Below are positions 24,656-35,961 of a stretch of 64,000 nt of DNA, one piece after another. The position numbers were made by a program, and so were the translations under genes. The DNA is from Rhyzopertha dominica. Its lineage: Eukaryota; Arthropoda; Insecta; Coleoptera; Bostrichidae. The DNA lies in assembly GCA_025024175.1 (NCBI GenBank), contig QCXZ01000001.1, positions 7,440,001 through 7,504,000 of the forward strand, in the 5' to 3' direction. Each line of letters begins with the position of its first letter. Positions within the stretch are counted from its first letter, which is position 1. The notes below the pieces were generated by a model. That model was not told the DNA's origin. It saw only the letters and a list, made by a program, of their open reading frames with translations, and ran no database searches.

Positions 24656-26909
24656 GAAACTAATCATTTCTTTGCTCTAAATCATTTCAGACTATCTCAG
24701 GATTTTGTAACTCACGTTTACACGATTTTATGTTGTCCTTTTTAGTAATAATATATCCTGTCACTTTGGCCCATTTACTGGTTCTTTATATAAATACAAA
24801 GGCAAATTATCTTCATCGTCCCAATGAGACGCGGAAATTAAAAAAAAAATGCAGCTCAACCTTGCCTAAGAGCAAAAGCAGTAGTATGTGAAATATCCGC
24901 AAGCTTGGTTTCCAATATTTGGCGCCACAACTTGTACGATTGTTTGAAAATGATTGTATCCAAAAAATAAAGTATATCAGAAATAATGTAGCGCAGAAAC
25001 ATAACATAACATAACATAACAGACAATGAATATCGTAGAAAACATGATACATATTAAATAAATACACAGTAAACTAAAAATTGAAAAGGCAAATTGAAAG
25101 GGTAGTAGTGCCTATGCGGGAGTCATTAATGTGTGGTCTAAGGATAGTATAATCTTATACAATCTTAGTGAAACTCACTTCTTATCAGAAAATACAGATT
25201 CTTTTTATAAACTTTTGCCCTTCTATATTTCCTTAAGTATTGATCTTAGAGAAAAGCGTATGGGACCATTTTATAGAGAATTTTATGTATACTGATTTAG
25301 TATACAAACATTTTCTCGGTAGAACGGGTAGTTTTTGAGTCATTAACCTTTATATAGAGACCATTTCCCCCCTTAGCTTTACTTCCACCCATCAGTACTT
25401 CTAGTATGTTGTTAAGGACACTTTCTCCTACAATTGTGCCAAAATTAAATCATTTTTCCTTCATTGCCTGGACAAAGTTATGTGAATCAACAGTTTAATT
25501 TGTTCATTATTGTCTCCCAAACAATTGCCTTCTGAAATCAGCATGGTTTTATCGAGGCTGAGGGTAAATTCAGTCTCAAACTTCTTTATAGCATGTTTTT
25601 GCTGGAGAGCAACTTTTCGAGTACGCACGCAAACAATGGAGTTAGATGAAGTTCAGTGGTCCGAGGCCCTTTGTTCCTGGCCGTAGTAAGGCTATAGTAG
25701 TTTCAAAGTTGAGAGAATGACAGGCTGATAAGCTAATGCAAGCGTTTCTCGATATTCTATGGCAGATGCAACGTTCATTTCCTCTCTGAGGCGAAACTTT
25801 GTTTCAGTAGCTTTGTGAAAAGCTGTGTATCATAAATTTGATATGAAAGCTAACAGTTTTGTAATAGTGAAGTTTATTCGTACAGAAACTAGCCTCAATT
25901 CGTTGGAAAACAGTTTTAGTACGAGAATACCTCAATGCCTTTTTTATAAAAAATTTGTATTTTAATTAGGATTGCATTACATGTGTAGATGGAGATTACT
26001 GCGGGTTTTCACTGTTATAAAGAGTAAAAAAGTAGATAAATAAAAGTTCTTAACTAAAATAGTACGTTACAAATATTTTCTGAAAATAAGTGAAATATTT
26101 GAAATCTGTGCTCTTTAGAATAGCAAAAAACGCCGTAGCTCTATCTCTTTTAGTTTAAAGGTTACTGCACATTTGAATTGGTTAGCATTATTATTCAAAA
26201 AATCTGGAATATCCCGTATTGATGTCTACAGTACAGTGTAATGTATGGTTAATAAAGACCTTTGCATGAAACAGTATTTAGTATTTTCAACGACCATGGA
26301 ATTATGGAAGAAATATCTTCACTTGACTAGCATCGGAGTGAACGACAACTCAAAGTTGGCTTTGGCCTGGGGAGCTATCGCAAAGCATTTGTTAGTTCTA
26401 CAGAGGATAGCGAAACAAATCGGTATGAATGTTTCATGAAAGGGATGCGAACGAAACTGACAACAAAGTTTACCACATCAAAGCGACTGTTGGCTGAAAT
26501 AATTTGTCCACATGAGAACTTTCAGCAGAAGCGGCTCCTGGAATTTCGAAGAAAGACGCATTGCGGAAAATTGTATGTCGGGAAAGGGAAGGGAAATAAA
26601 AGACTCACTTTGGAGATGTACCAAATAAGTCAAACTAATAACATTATTAATAGAAAATCAGATACACAAAATTTAAGTAATATATACACATATTTGTTAT
26701 CGGTAGAAGTTTTACAAAAAACCGCTGCAAATTGAATCAATACTTACACATCCAATTGACAAAATGACATTTACGTTTTTATTTCTTATACTATACGATT
26801 AGTAATCAGATTTTGAGCATTTTGTCTCTCAAAACATTTTTTCTAAGACAAAGTCCTCGTGATATTAGGAAAAATATATGAATTTTAAAATCGTTTTTTT
26901 TTTCAAATA
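24656..26909. other. No supported gene; short ATAAC tandem repeat
   Basis: A small (ATAAC)n run lies at about 25000-25020. Plus-strand frames at 26245-26735 total about 160 codons in two frames but match no family I can identify. The remainder is AT-rich. Confidence 0.35.
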
Positions 26910-27200
26910 ACTCGAAAATTATTAACTTAACAAAAAATTACAAGAGTGCTTTCTGATCGCAAATTTGATTTTCTATATAATACCACAATTTAAAAAAATC
27001 GTACGAGCAGGGACCAAAATAAGTTTTTTTTGGAAATATTTGAAAAATGACAAAATTTTGAATAAATTTTCTAAGACACTTATGTGGGAAATTTTATATC
27101 CTATCTGATGGCATTTTTATTTTTTAATAAATTAAATACATTCGGAGATATTTAGGAAAAACCGTTTTCTTTATTTTGCTGCACCGAAAATTTATAAGAG
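26910..27200 (+). repeat. Dispersed repeat, copy A
   Basis: Shares a series of blocks with the minus strand of 59845-60115: a CTGATCG...TATATAA block, a CAGGG(A/T)CCAAAAT block, GGAGATATTTAGGAAAAACCG, and TTTGCTGCACC followed by AAAATTTATA. The copies are diverged and in opposite orientation. No coding capacity; the repeat family is not recognised. Confidence 0.7.
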
Positions 27201-27899
27201 CGAATAATACACGCAGTTATACTACTAATTACATATTAAAACGAAAAAAAAATATAAAAAAAAAATAAAAATTTGCAAAAAGGGTAGTTACCCCCCAATT
27301 TTGCCCCTTTTCCGATACCCTACTTACCCCACAAACAATAGGTCGCTTTGGGTAGTTGAGGTTTATACGCTTGCCAGATTTCAAGTTCATATATTAAGTC
27401 TTTCGAAAGTTATCGCGTCCACAAAGAAAACCACAAACACAGACACACAGACTCGCAAACACACAGACAAGAAATTTTTTTGCTCAAATTTTAAAGCGAA
27501 TGAGCAAATAAAAAATTTTGAAATTTTTTTTCGCGATACAATATTTTCCATCCGTTGGATGTGGAAGTAATTAATTAAACCTAAATTCAAGTAGTTATTG
27601 GCGATTTCTTTTAAAATCTTTAACAATTGATTATATACATATAAATCAAAACTAAAATATAAGTGGTTTGCGAATTTGACTACGACGTATATGTCACCTT
27701 ATATATTTTTTCTAGTCATTGTATTGTACACAAAATTCTGCATTGTGTTATATGCGAAGTACATCGAGCATACACTTGTTAAATTTCCAAAGGTTTCTTC
27801 TCTGCATAATTGAGCTGCTTAGTTAAACCTCAAATTTGTAAGTACCATGTTGCTCCACTTTTTGTAAACTTAATGTAATTATTGGATTGTTGTTGTAGA
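27201..27899. other. No gene seen
   Basis: AT-rich DNA with A/T homopolymers. A short open frame (27301-27570) carries a low-complexity threonine/lysine-rich segment and is not credible as a gene. Confidence 0.4.
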
Positions 27900-27955
27900 A
27901 AGCCTTGACGAAGACTGCAATAAAGCAGTCCAAAGCGCGGCATAAATAAAGAGCA
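27900..27955 (+). ncRNA. Possible Penelope-type hammerhead-like 3' tail (degenerate)
   Basis: A TTGACGA heptamer (27905-27911; hammerhead core CTGANGA with C to T) is followed by a perfect 6-bp hairpin GACTGC/GCAGTC (27913-27918 with 27925-27930), then CAAAGCGCGG and an AAATAAAG tail. This layout resembles 3' ends of Penelope-like elements with minimal hammerhead motifs, but two conserved core positions are changed and stem III does not form. Inactivity is inferred. No coding part of an element was recognised upstream. Confidence 0.35.
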
Positions 27956-28771
27956 TTCCTTGATTTTCATCGCCAGGTCGAATTCCCCAAGAAATCTTAC
28001 CTTAGCATTNACACTAGACGGCCCAAATAATTTTATTCAATTAAAATTTATATATAATCAGAAATAAAAAATTTAATGATAATTTAAAAGCCAAGAGCAG
28101 TTTAAGGCCTTTGGTATTCAAGGATGTGCTTTAAATCTGGACGGGGAATGCACAATTATGCAGGAAATATGTACCTATGCCAAATTTGATGATAATCCAT
28201 ACACATGTAAATAAGTTATTAAAAAATATTCGAAAAAGTATGAATGTGTGGTATTAATTTTCAAGTAGAATCACCTCCTTCAGTTTTTGCTTGGCATTTC
28301 CGGACCCCTTGTTAATGTTAACACCTTTGTTAATAGAAAATTTATACTTAATCAGGCTGTTCTTGTCGTCAAAACTGATTTATGTCAGTGTCATTATTAT
28401 CGTTTGTTTGTGGTGGTTTTGCTATTAGCAGTATTAGGGTGCTATCAGAATAATTGATAATTGGATTTGTACTAAATTATTTCATTTTAGATTATTTTGT
28501 GGTATATATTACTCAATGCTTGTACACCATCTGTTCTATCATTAACGCAGTATTTAACGTTTTCTCGAATATAAATCATGCATGTATGTTGTTCAGTGTC
28601 TATTATTTTGGTGTTATCAAAACAAAATTATAGCTTTGCTCATTTTCATGTATTTTTTTCAGAGATGTTAATTTTCTACTATTTTTGTCTGTAATTCTGT
28701 TTCTGATGTATTGGCCTGATTGTTCTATGTAAATTTTGGAACAGTCCTTTCAAGGTATTCTGTATACTATA
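27956..28771. other. No gene seen
   Basis: AT-rich DNA, one N at about 28010, no recognisable feature. Confidence 0.4.
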
Positions 28772-29534
28772 CAGGGTGTTCACGCTACAGTCTACAATAG
28801 CTAACTTTTTTATTTGAAATCGTAGCATAGTGGTTTAAATGGGAAAGTTTCTTGATTTTTCTAGAAGAATTTCATGGTGTTTACAAAAAAAAACAATTGC
28901 ACATCATCTGTCAATGATATTGACTTCAAGTTTCTTATTTTAAATAGATCGACCCCACTTTTTATAGCGCATTCGATTAAAGGCGTCGAATTAAACAAAA
29001 AAGTATTAAGGTACCACTGCCCTACAGTCATTTGTTTTTGAGATATCTCGGGTAATATGATTAGTGTTCACGAAACAGTCTGTAATAGCTAACTTTTTTA
29101 TTTGAAATCGTGGCATAGTGGTTTAAAAGGGAAAGTTTCTTGATTTTTTTATGAAGAATTTGATGGTGTTTACAAAAAAAATTGAACATCATTCTACGAT
29201 ATCAAATAAAAAAGTTGGCTATTGTAGAGTGTTTCGTGAACACTAATCATATTACCTGAGATACCTCAAAAACAAATGACTGTAGGGTGTTGGTACCTTA
29301 ATACTCTTTTTGTTTAATCCGACGCCCTTAATCGAATGCTCTATAAAAAGTGAGGTCGTTCTATTTAAAATAACAAACTTGTAGTCAATATCTTTGACAT
29401 ATGATGTTCAATTGTTTTTTGTAAACACCATCAAATTCTTCACAAAAAATCAAGAATCCTTCCCATTTAAACCACTATGCTACAATTTCAAATAAAAAAG
29501 TTAGCTGTTGTAGACTGTTAGCGTGAACATCCTG
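28772..29534. mobile_element. Foldback MITE, 763 bp, TA-flanked
   Basis: The ends read CAGGGTGTTCACGCTACAGT and its near inverse, with TA on both sides (28770-28771, 29535-29536). The arms, about 28772-29090 and 29215-29534, are diverged inverted copies. Shared landmarks include TAGCTAACTTTTTTATTTGA and CATAGTGGTTTAAA. The central ~175 bp (about 29063-29237) begin and end with another inverted copy of the terminal sequence, giving a nested palindrome. No open frame of note. A single strand could fold nearly end to end. Confidence 0.9.
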
Positions 29535-30705
29535 TATATTGCACATACAATGTCATTTTTGGGTATTTTACTTTTCAGCTTACATAGCCCAACCATATAA
29601 TACAAAAATTACACACAAATCCATAAATTCCAATAAACAGTTTAAGGAAATAAGACTTTTATGCGCTGTGTCGTTATAAAACAGGATTCCATGAAACAGT
29701 TTTCCTCTTCTTTTTTCTTTAACACAATCACGAAGTTTTTTTGTACGTTTGCATAGTATTTGGTAGCAATTGTGTTGCTACGTTTAAGTCAATTGATGGT
29801 ATTTCCTCAGCATTCCAAAAATTATAGCCATAATCTTATTAGCTCAGGGTTGTTTTGTAAATATTTAAGCACGAAACTCGTTTTTTTTCATATTGCTTTA
29901 AATCCTCTAAAGAACCAGTGTGATCGTTTGATCACCAGAACTGGAAACACATGGAATCACCTGCTTCTTGGACCGAGCATCTTACAGTTTGAAAATTTGA
30001 AAGAGTGCAAAGCTGTAGTTTTTAAAGATTCTTTATAAGCTATTTATGATAATACTACTGTAACCAAAAAGATATGTAATTAGGGGCAAAATTTTCTGTA
30101 GTCGGTTGCACAATGAATCTGCTACTCAAGATCATGTTCCTATCCACACATCCACCTCCGGTGTGTTCTCCTACGCCACCCAAACCCAATTCAGACCACA
30201 TCCTGCCCATTTAAGGGACGTTCACTCTTCCACTGCCTTGTCACGCATCAGGCCTTTCGAATTACGGGAATCAGACACCCGTGTTGTCGTGGTCTAGGTG
30301 CGTCGCAGGAAATACACTGTAAACACACTAATTTTATTGTATGGAGCCCCGTGCCGCATTCTGCTTGCTGTTTATACCCGCGTAAACAATCCAGATGGGT
30401 TTAATGGCGAATGTGCGTTGTTTGAGCTATATAGGCGTACATTTCCGTTCCGCCAACCCCGGGCGACGAAAGTTAATTAGGCTTACGGGTTGTAAAATGA
30501 ATGTTTGTTGAAAGTGGTGATGAACTATGCCCCGGAGCTATAAATTTAGGTATTACCGAGGGGTGGCAGTGTTTAAATTCTATTGGCAATACCTAACAGT
30601 TCCAGTACGATGTGTACCTACACAGAATATCTAATTTTTCTAGACTTAGTTATATCAAGAAGATAATAAACATCTCGAAACGAAAATTTCATTTGCACTT
30701 GTAAC
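29535..30705. other. No supported gene; GC-richer patch 30090-30480
   Basis: The block 30090-30480 is GC-richer and open in consecutive plus-strand frames, but the translations match nothing I know and lack splice context. It may be noncoding. Confidence 0.35.
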
Positions 30706-31747
30706 TAGAGGTGGTGAAAATCAGTATTTTTCGATAACAGGTAGTTTCGGAACTGTTAGAACTTAATACCTGTTCTAAATACCTGTTATAAAATAATAGG
30801 TATAGTCTTCGATCTGATTCTCTTTTAACAACCAAATAACCGTATCTGCTAAGGAATAAGAGTAACCGACAAATGTTGAACTACAGAAAAGCGGTTTAAG
30901 TACATTGTACTTTGATTGATTGACACTGAGGCTGGGACATACATGCAGTATGCTGACATAAAGTGGTGATTTGCCAAATCGTAGTATACTACCAAAACCA
31001 CTCTGCAACTTTTGCAATAAATTATAAATGTCAAAAAGCAATATCAATCGCCTGCAAAAATGCAAACGGTATTGTTTGATAGCTGGCATCGGTATTTTTT
31101 AAATTAGGTTGTTTTTATTAGGTGTCGTTATGATTCTGATGTTCTGACAAGAGCAAGTTTTTTCGCTCTTCAAAATAAATAAAACGCCATACCGAAAGTT
31201 TTTAATTTTAATTTTTTACTTGCTTAACACAATATGTACCTAGTTACTGTTTATTATAACATAAGAAAGAAATTTGAAAATTTTTTCAAGGTTTATTCTG
31301 GTATATGCAACATTATTTAACATTAGACTATACAATTCACAGCTAAGCTAATACTAAAAACATTATTTTGTTCGTTAATAGCGAATTATTTATTCAATGT
31401 GTGTGGTTCTATACTGAACGTTCAGAAACTGCATAATCTGCTAACGACGCTTAACAGGGTACGTACCAACACAGACAGGTATCAGATATCAAAACGCCAA
31501 GCGCTACTCTTGCATAGACGATATAAAATAATAGATATCCCCACCACTCAACAATAAGCCGGGTAGTACAGATCCTGACCGCTGCTTTCGTGTAGATAGG
31601 TAATATAACATATATGATATCTGGCAACCAACGCGCAATAGAAGTATCTGCCGAACCTAGTATTTAGACAATCCATACCTGTTACCTAGAACTGCTTGCT
31701 GATACCTGTTACCATATAACAGGTCCAGTATCTGCTTACCACCTCTA
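30706..31747. mobile_element. Non-autonomous hAT element with 8-bp TSD
   Basis: Ends TAGAGGTGGT...ACCACCTCTA, flanked by a perfect 8-bp duplication CTTGTAAC (30698-30705 and 31748-31755). Both subterminal regions are filled with copies of ATACCTGTTA or its inverse TAACAGGTAT, as expected of hAT transposase-binding repeats. Overlapping minus-strand frames at 30775-31089 do not resemble transposase. At 1042 bp it is a deletion derivative or MITE that depends on a partner. Confidence 0.88.
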
Positions 31748-32224
31748 CTTGTAACTTGCAAAACACGTAGATTGCGAATAGGGACCAGGAATGGGTGCCC
31801 ATTTTTCTAAGAGATGTACGCATCATGAACAGGTTATATGGACATAGAAAAGAAAAAACAGGAATATCAACATTTTACAATACGGGGTGTACCAAATTCG
31901 TAGCTCACCATTAGGATCTCGGTTAAGAGATACGAAGACGGTTAAATGGGGCCAAAGTTACGTAATGATCTGCAAAAATAATTGATTTATCTCCATCAGT
32001 TATGGGGAAATTAAAAAATTGAAAGACGCTTTTTTTGAAATTTGTCTATAATTTCTTTGTTTGTATTTTTTTGCAATTGCGTAAACACATTCTTAAGGCA
32101 ACATTTTACGCTACATCAAATGGTAAGGCCTTTTGTTTCTAAAATGTTTGGTTTTTGTTATTTCATGGACGACATATTATCAGGATGGTTGTGAAAAAAC
32201 ATTTAATGACGTGTTGGGTTATTT
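31748..32224. other. No gene; possible transposon end near 31880
   Basis: ACGGGGTGTACCAAATTCGT near 31883 resembles a TIR start of elements with DUF4817-type transposases, but no matching far end was found. Confidence 0.25.
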
Positions 32225-32420
32225 GTGACAACTGAATGAAGTGTTGTTTAGAGCTGCGTTATTTGAAATAAATTAAACAAAAATGAATTACGGAAACAAA
32301 GGAAAACGTGATGTGTTAAGAATTTTTTATTTACAAAACAGAAATTTTGAAGCAGCTAGCGAAATGTCTCTTCAACAATACACTGATTCAGTAAATTAGA
32401 TAAAACTGTTGCAGTTTACG
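32225..32420 (+). pseudogene. Possible transposase N-terminus (HTH) relic
   Basis: A frame starting MNYGNKGKRDVLRIFYLQNRN (ATG near 32283) then EAAS resembles the N-terminal HTH of DUF4817-like transposases (family: xxLxxYxxxNRNxxAAxxxF). It soon meets stops. A weak FSDE-like trace lies near 32635. The relic is small and the family call tentative. Confidence 0.4.
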
Positions 32421-33314
32421 GTTTCTTCAATAAAAAATAGAAGAAAGTAGGAGATCGGGTGCCTGAAGCTGAAGAGTCATGTTTTTGGATCTGAGATTTT
32501 AAAAAACGAATCTAACTTGGAGTTCAAAACGAACTGAAAGAAGAATTACTATTAAATTCCGATGTTGTACCATTAAATGCTACTCCTAAATAGAAAAAAG
32601 ATAGGATTGGCTTTTATTTTGAGCAGAAGTGCACATATGATCCGATGAAACTATAAAACCTTTCCAACTAACCCATTTTCATTAAGAGGGGCATTTACTT
32701 GGAGCGATCGGGCAGAAATGTAAACTATGCAACCCATATTACCAGCGGGACATGGGACGTAAGAGGGTAGCCGATATGTTGAAGTCACAAAAAGATCGTA
32801 CGAGCAACAGACGGGCTAAACTAATGTTCGGAAAATTGCTGACTGTAGGTTGTGCATAAAAAAGTATGCATGATATTAGTAACTTACTATCATATTATAC
32901 CAGGTTATCCAAAATATGGAATAACCCATTTATTTCTGTAAATATGAACTATATAACATTTCATTCTTACTGCATGTCGACTATGATTTCTGGAGGAACT
33001 TTTATAATAATTTTCTTTCCGCCTCCCCATTGCTTCGGCTGACAGTAAATTAATGTGAAAGAGCTTTTAACATTAAACTTTTCACGTGTATTTAGACATA
33101 CAATCTTAGAAATCCAGTCATATCGGAATAGATCGTATACCACTCGATCATTCCCGACAGGATTGTATGTTAGCCTCACTGTTCACTGGATACCACGCTA
33201 CGGACCTGGTGGGGATAGCATTCGCATTCCACTCTCGTGACGGACTCGTGCGAAAGGGTTTGCGGTTTTTAGATTTTTTGAATGTTTTTACTCATTTATC
33301 ATGCTCATGTTTTT
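32421..33314. other. No supported gene
   Basis: AT-rich, with short open frames near 32967-33240 that match no family. Confidence 0.35.
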
Positions 33315-33508
33315 GGTAATGTACAAAGAAATATGTAGCTACAACGTGGAGTTCGAATTTTTCGTTTATGTGCCTTAGTTTTCGAGAAATAGCTCGCCAA
33401 AGTTAAGCATTTTTAAGCAAAATATAACAACAAATATTTACATTACCGTACCAAATTCAGGAAAAACTCGAACTCTAGGTTGTAGCTACATCTTTTGTCA
33501 TTGCCATA
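33315..33508. repeat. Inverted repeat (~47-bp arms), small foldback
   Basis: The arms 33315-33361 and 33462-33508 match in inverted orientation with several mismatches. The best core is ATGTAGCTACAAC followed by an AGAGTTCGA-like block. The spacer is about 100 bases. It may be the remains of a MITE. No TSD was recognised. Confidence 0.7.
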
Positions 33509-33599
33509 TCGAAATTTCACTGCGAAAAAGTTTCGAATAACTCGGTAAAATGTAAAACGGTAGGTGCTTAAAATGACCCGATTCGCTCTAGGTAAACGC

Positions 33600-34880
33600 C
33601 CCTTTTAAACACCATTAGGTCACCTTTGGATTTTCTATGATCTCAAGCCTTCTAACGGACTTTTCAGTCTAAAATGGATGGTAGGATGATAAAAACGAAT
33701 GGCTACGTAGGAAACAAGATTTCTATTATCGTGACGTAACCAGGTGCCTTTGTTGCAAGCCAACTCATTATCATCACATACTTGTTTTGTCCACCACATC
33801 CATCAGCTACCAGTCGGATAATGGTAACATTTTCAGAAAGTACTATAACGACATAAACAGTCGAAGGTTACTGATGCTACTTTGTTTGATTCCTTAATGC
33901 ACTAGCTTTCATTCCATTCGTAAATAAAAATATTGTCTTTAGTTTGAGGAACCTTAGAGTCTTCTACCGGAACTGTAAGGTTGATACTGATATTGCCTAA
34001 CAGTATTATGAAATCAGGTCTTCTTTCTTTTAACAAATAATAGAAAGCCTTTGTCTTCTCAGTTCGCAGTCTGTTTTTTCTTGTCTGTTGCTCTTTTTGT
34101 TTGTTCAACAAGTGAAAATGCACGTCCAACACACGTCAGTAAGTAGTGAACTAAATCCTACGTTAAAATAGCCGTTAAAAAGGTTTCTAAAGATCAGGGT
34201 TTCTCAGTTGCTCATCTGTTTGTTACTGGTACATTCTCCACATTTTTTTAATATATAAATCTGAATTTAAATACACGCTTTCAGAAGTTTTACTTCTAGA
34301 ATAATGATTTTCGATAGCTGGAAATTCTTCAATATTTTTTTCTAATGAATTAGCTTTCCCTTTATAAAATCTAGATCAAGTACCACCTCCACGTCTTTCA
34401 AAAGGGGAAGTACTATTTACTATGTGTCGCTTTACAACTCCTTGTACATACACGATGTTTTGTAACCAAAAGGATACCTACAAAAAAGTATTTCCACACA
34501 CTGGTATTTTGGTGTAAGTGTTATATTCTCACAAATCGTTTTGTTCTTGCGGGTGTGCATTGATGGACGTGTCCCTTTTAGCTTAGAATTGTCAGTGTAT
34601 AAACATATCTTGCTTTATTTTATTCCTCGATGAATAAAAAGATGCATGAAAAGATTGTATGTCTTGTCGTGTGAGGGTATTGCACGCAAAAGTTTTGCCA
34701 TTATGCTTGCAGGAGACTTGTTTAAGTGGGCTTGACGCTGAGTATCTATAACGAAACGTGGAAAAGAATTTATACAAATTCCTAAAAAATAGATTCCACG
34801 TATACTTTCCCAACTTTAAACGATTCTTCTGCCAATTAGAGAATCCTTTGGTCGTTTTCTGACCAACTTTGGATCAGAAA
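33600..34880 (-). pseudogene. Relic of a DUF7869-type repeated gene family
   Basis: Minus-strand pieces in several frames follow the order of a protein family amplified in many insect genomes and annotated with DUF7869. An N-terminal KTTKGFSNWQKNRLKLG block lies near 34810-34860. A Cys-containing block with CKHNGKTFACNTLTRQDI lies near 34640-34710, then IEEFPAIENHYSRSKTS (about 34280-34330), NVGFSS..TDVC (about 34130-34165), and CGGQNK-like and FP..F.LP pieces at about 33640-33800. Frameshifts and stops separate every block. Function of the family is not known to me; its repetitive spread suggests a mobile origin. Confidence 0.62.
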
Positions 34881-35961
34881 CCTGCTTGATTTTACACTGC
34901 ATTATCACTAATTTATGGATCACCAGCTTAAAAACACATGGCCTCCAAAAATATGGTTCACATTTATTACGATACATAGCAGCAGATCGCTGCTTTTGGA
35001 ACGAATCGATTTTTCTAATACTTAAATAACATGAGGTATAGCAGGTTTTGGTCCAAACTTCTTGAACGTAATGTGTAAAAGTGTTTGAATATTTCTGTGG
35101 AATAGAAGTAATTTCATGGAATTGTGGAGAAGGCCGGTTTTGGAACTAGACTACTCACTTCGAGTGTATGAGCCTCCCTCTTCTCATCTTTTTGTCGGAA
35201 CCGTTAGCCGTAATGAGATTTCTAGAGCGTTCGCGATGATTTAATTTCGGTCTAATGTTGATAACGAATTGAGTTAATTAAATAACTAATATCTTTGGTA
35301 AACCTGTTCTTAATTCTGTTATAGTTACTTCACAAACCAATCATTTGCTGACGCTAACCAAGCCACCGAGGGGCAAGTTTTCCTTTCATTTCCTTTCACT
35401 GACCAATTAGGCACGTATTAAAATTATGCCTCTAGCACCAAGACGTTTATTACGTTGCCACCTAGCGGTTTTACGATGCGCATAATTGCCAGACGTGCTT
35501 ACTTTATCCGAGTTTCATGTAAATTGATCCGCTATTTTTAAATGGCCGAGCGGGTTCACACAGCCAGCCACGTTTTCAGGAGCAAATGAAGCTGTTTTGC
35601 TAAGTATTTTTATAGAAAAGTTGATTCATATCGGCGGAATGTTCACCAGAGCTTGTTTATGTTTACCATATTATGTGAGTCAGTCAGGGACATTACAATT
35701 AGCCGTGGTTACGTAAATATAGTAGGTCTGTGATTGAAAGGTGTGGTGCTGTGTCGAACTTTAACCCACGTCTGGAAAACATTTAAATGGGAAGTGTGTA
35801 TAACTGGCCTTTTATGACGATTAGCTTAACAGTGTTGTAGTAAGAGATCACTTACTCATATTTGGCATCACATATAAAAATGCAAACCTCGCAACGTATT
35901 TCTTCGACCGCAAAATGTCCTGAGATCTCATATAAAACAAAGTCAGTTATTTTAGTTAGTA
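34881..35961. other. No gene seen
   Basis: Mixed-composition DNA with no recognised family. Short GC-richer segments near 35180-35240 and 35340-35560 could be regulatory. Confidence 0.35.

Noticed and set aside
30775..31089. 104-codon minus-strand ORF inside the hAT element
   Set aside because: No resemblance to hAT transposase; lies in a non-autonomous element.
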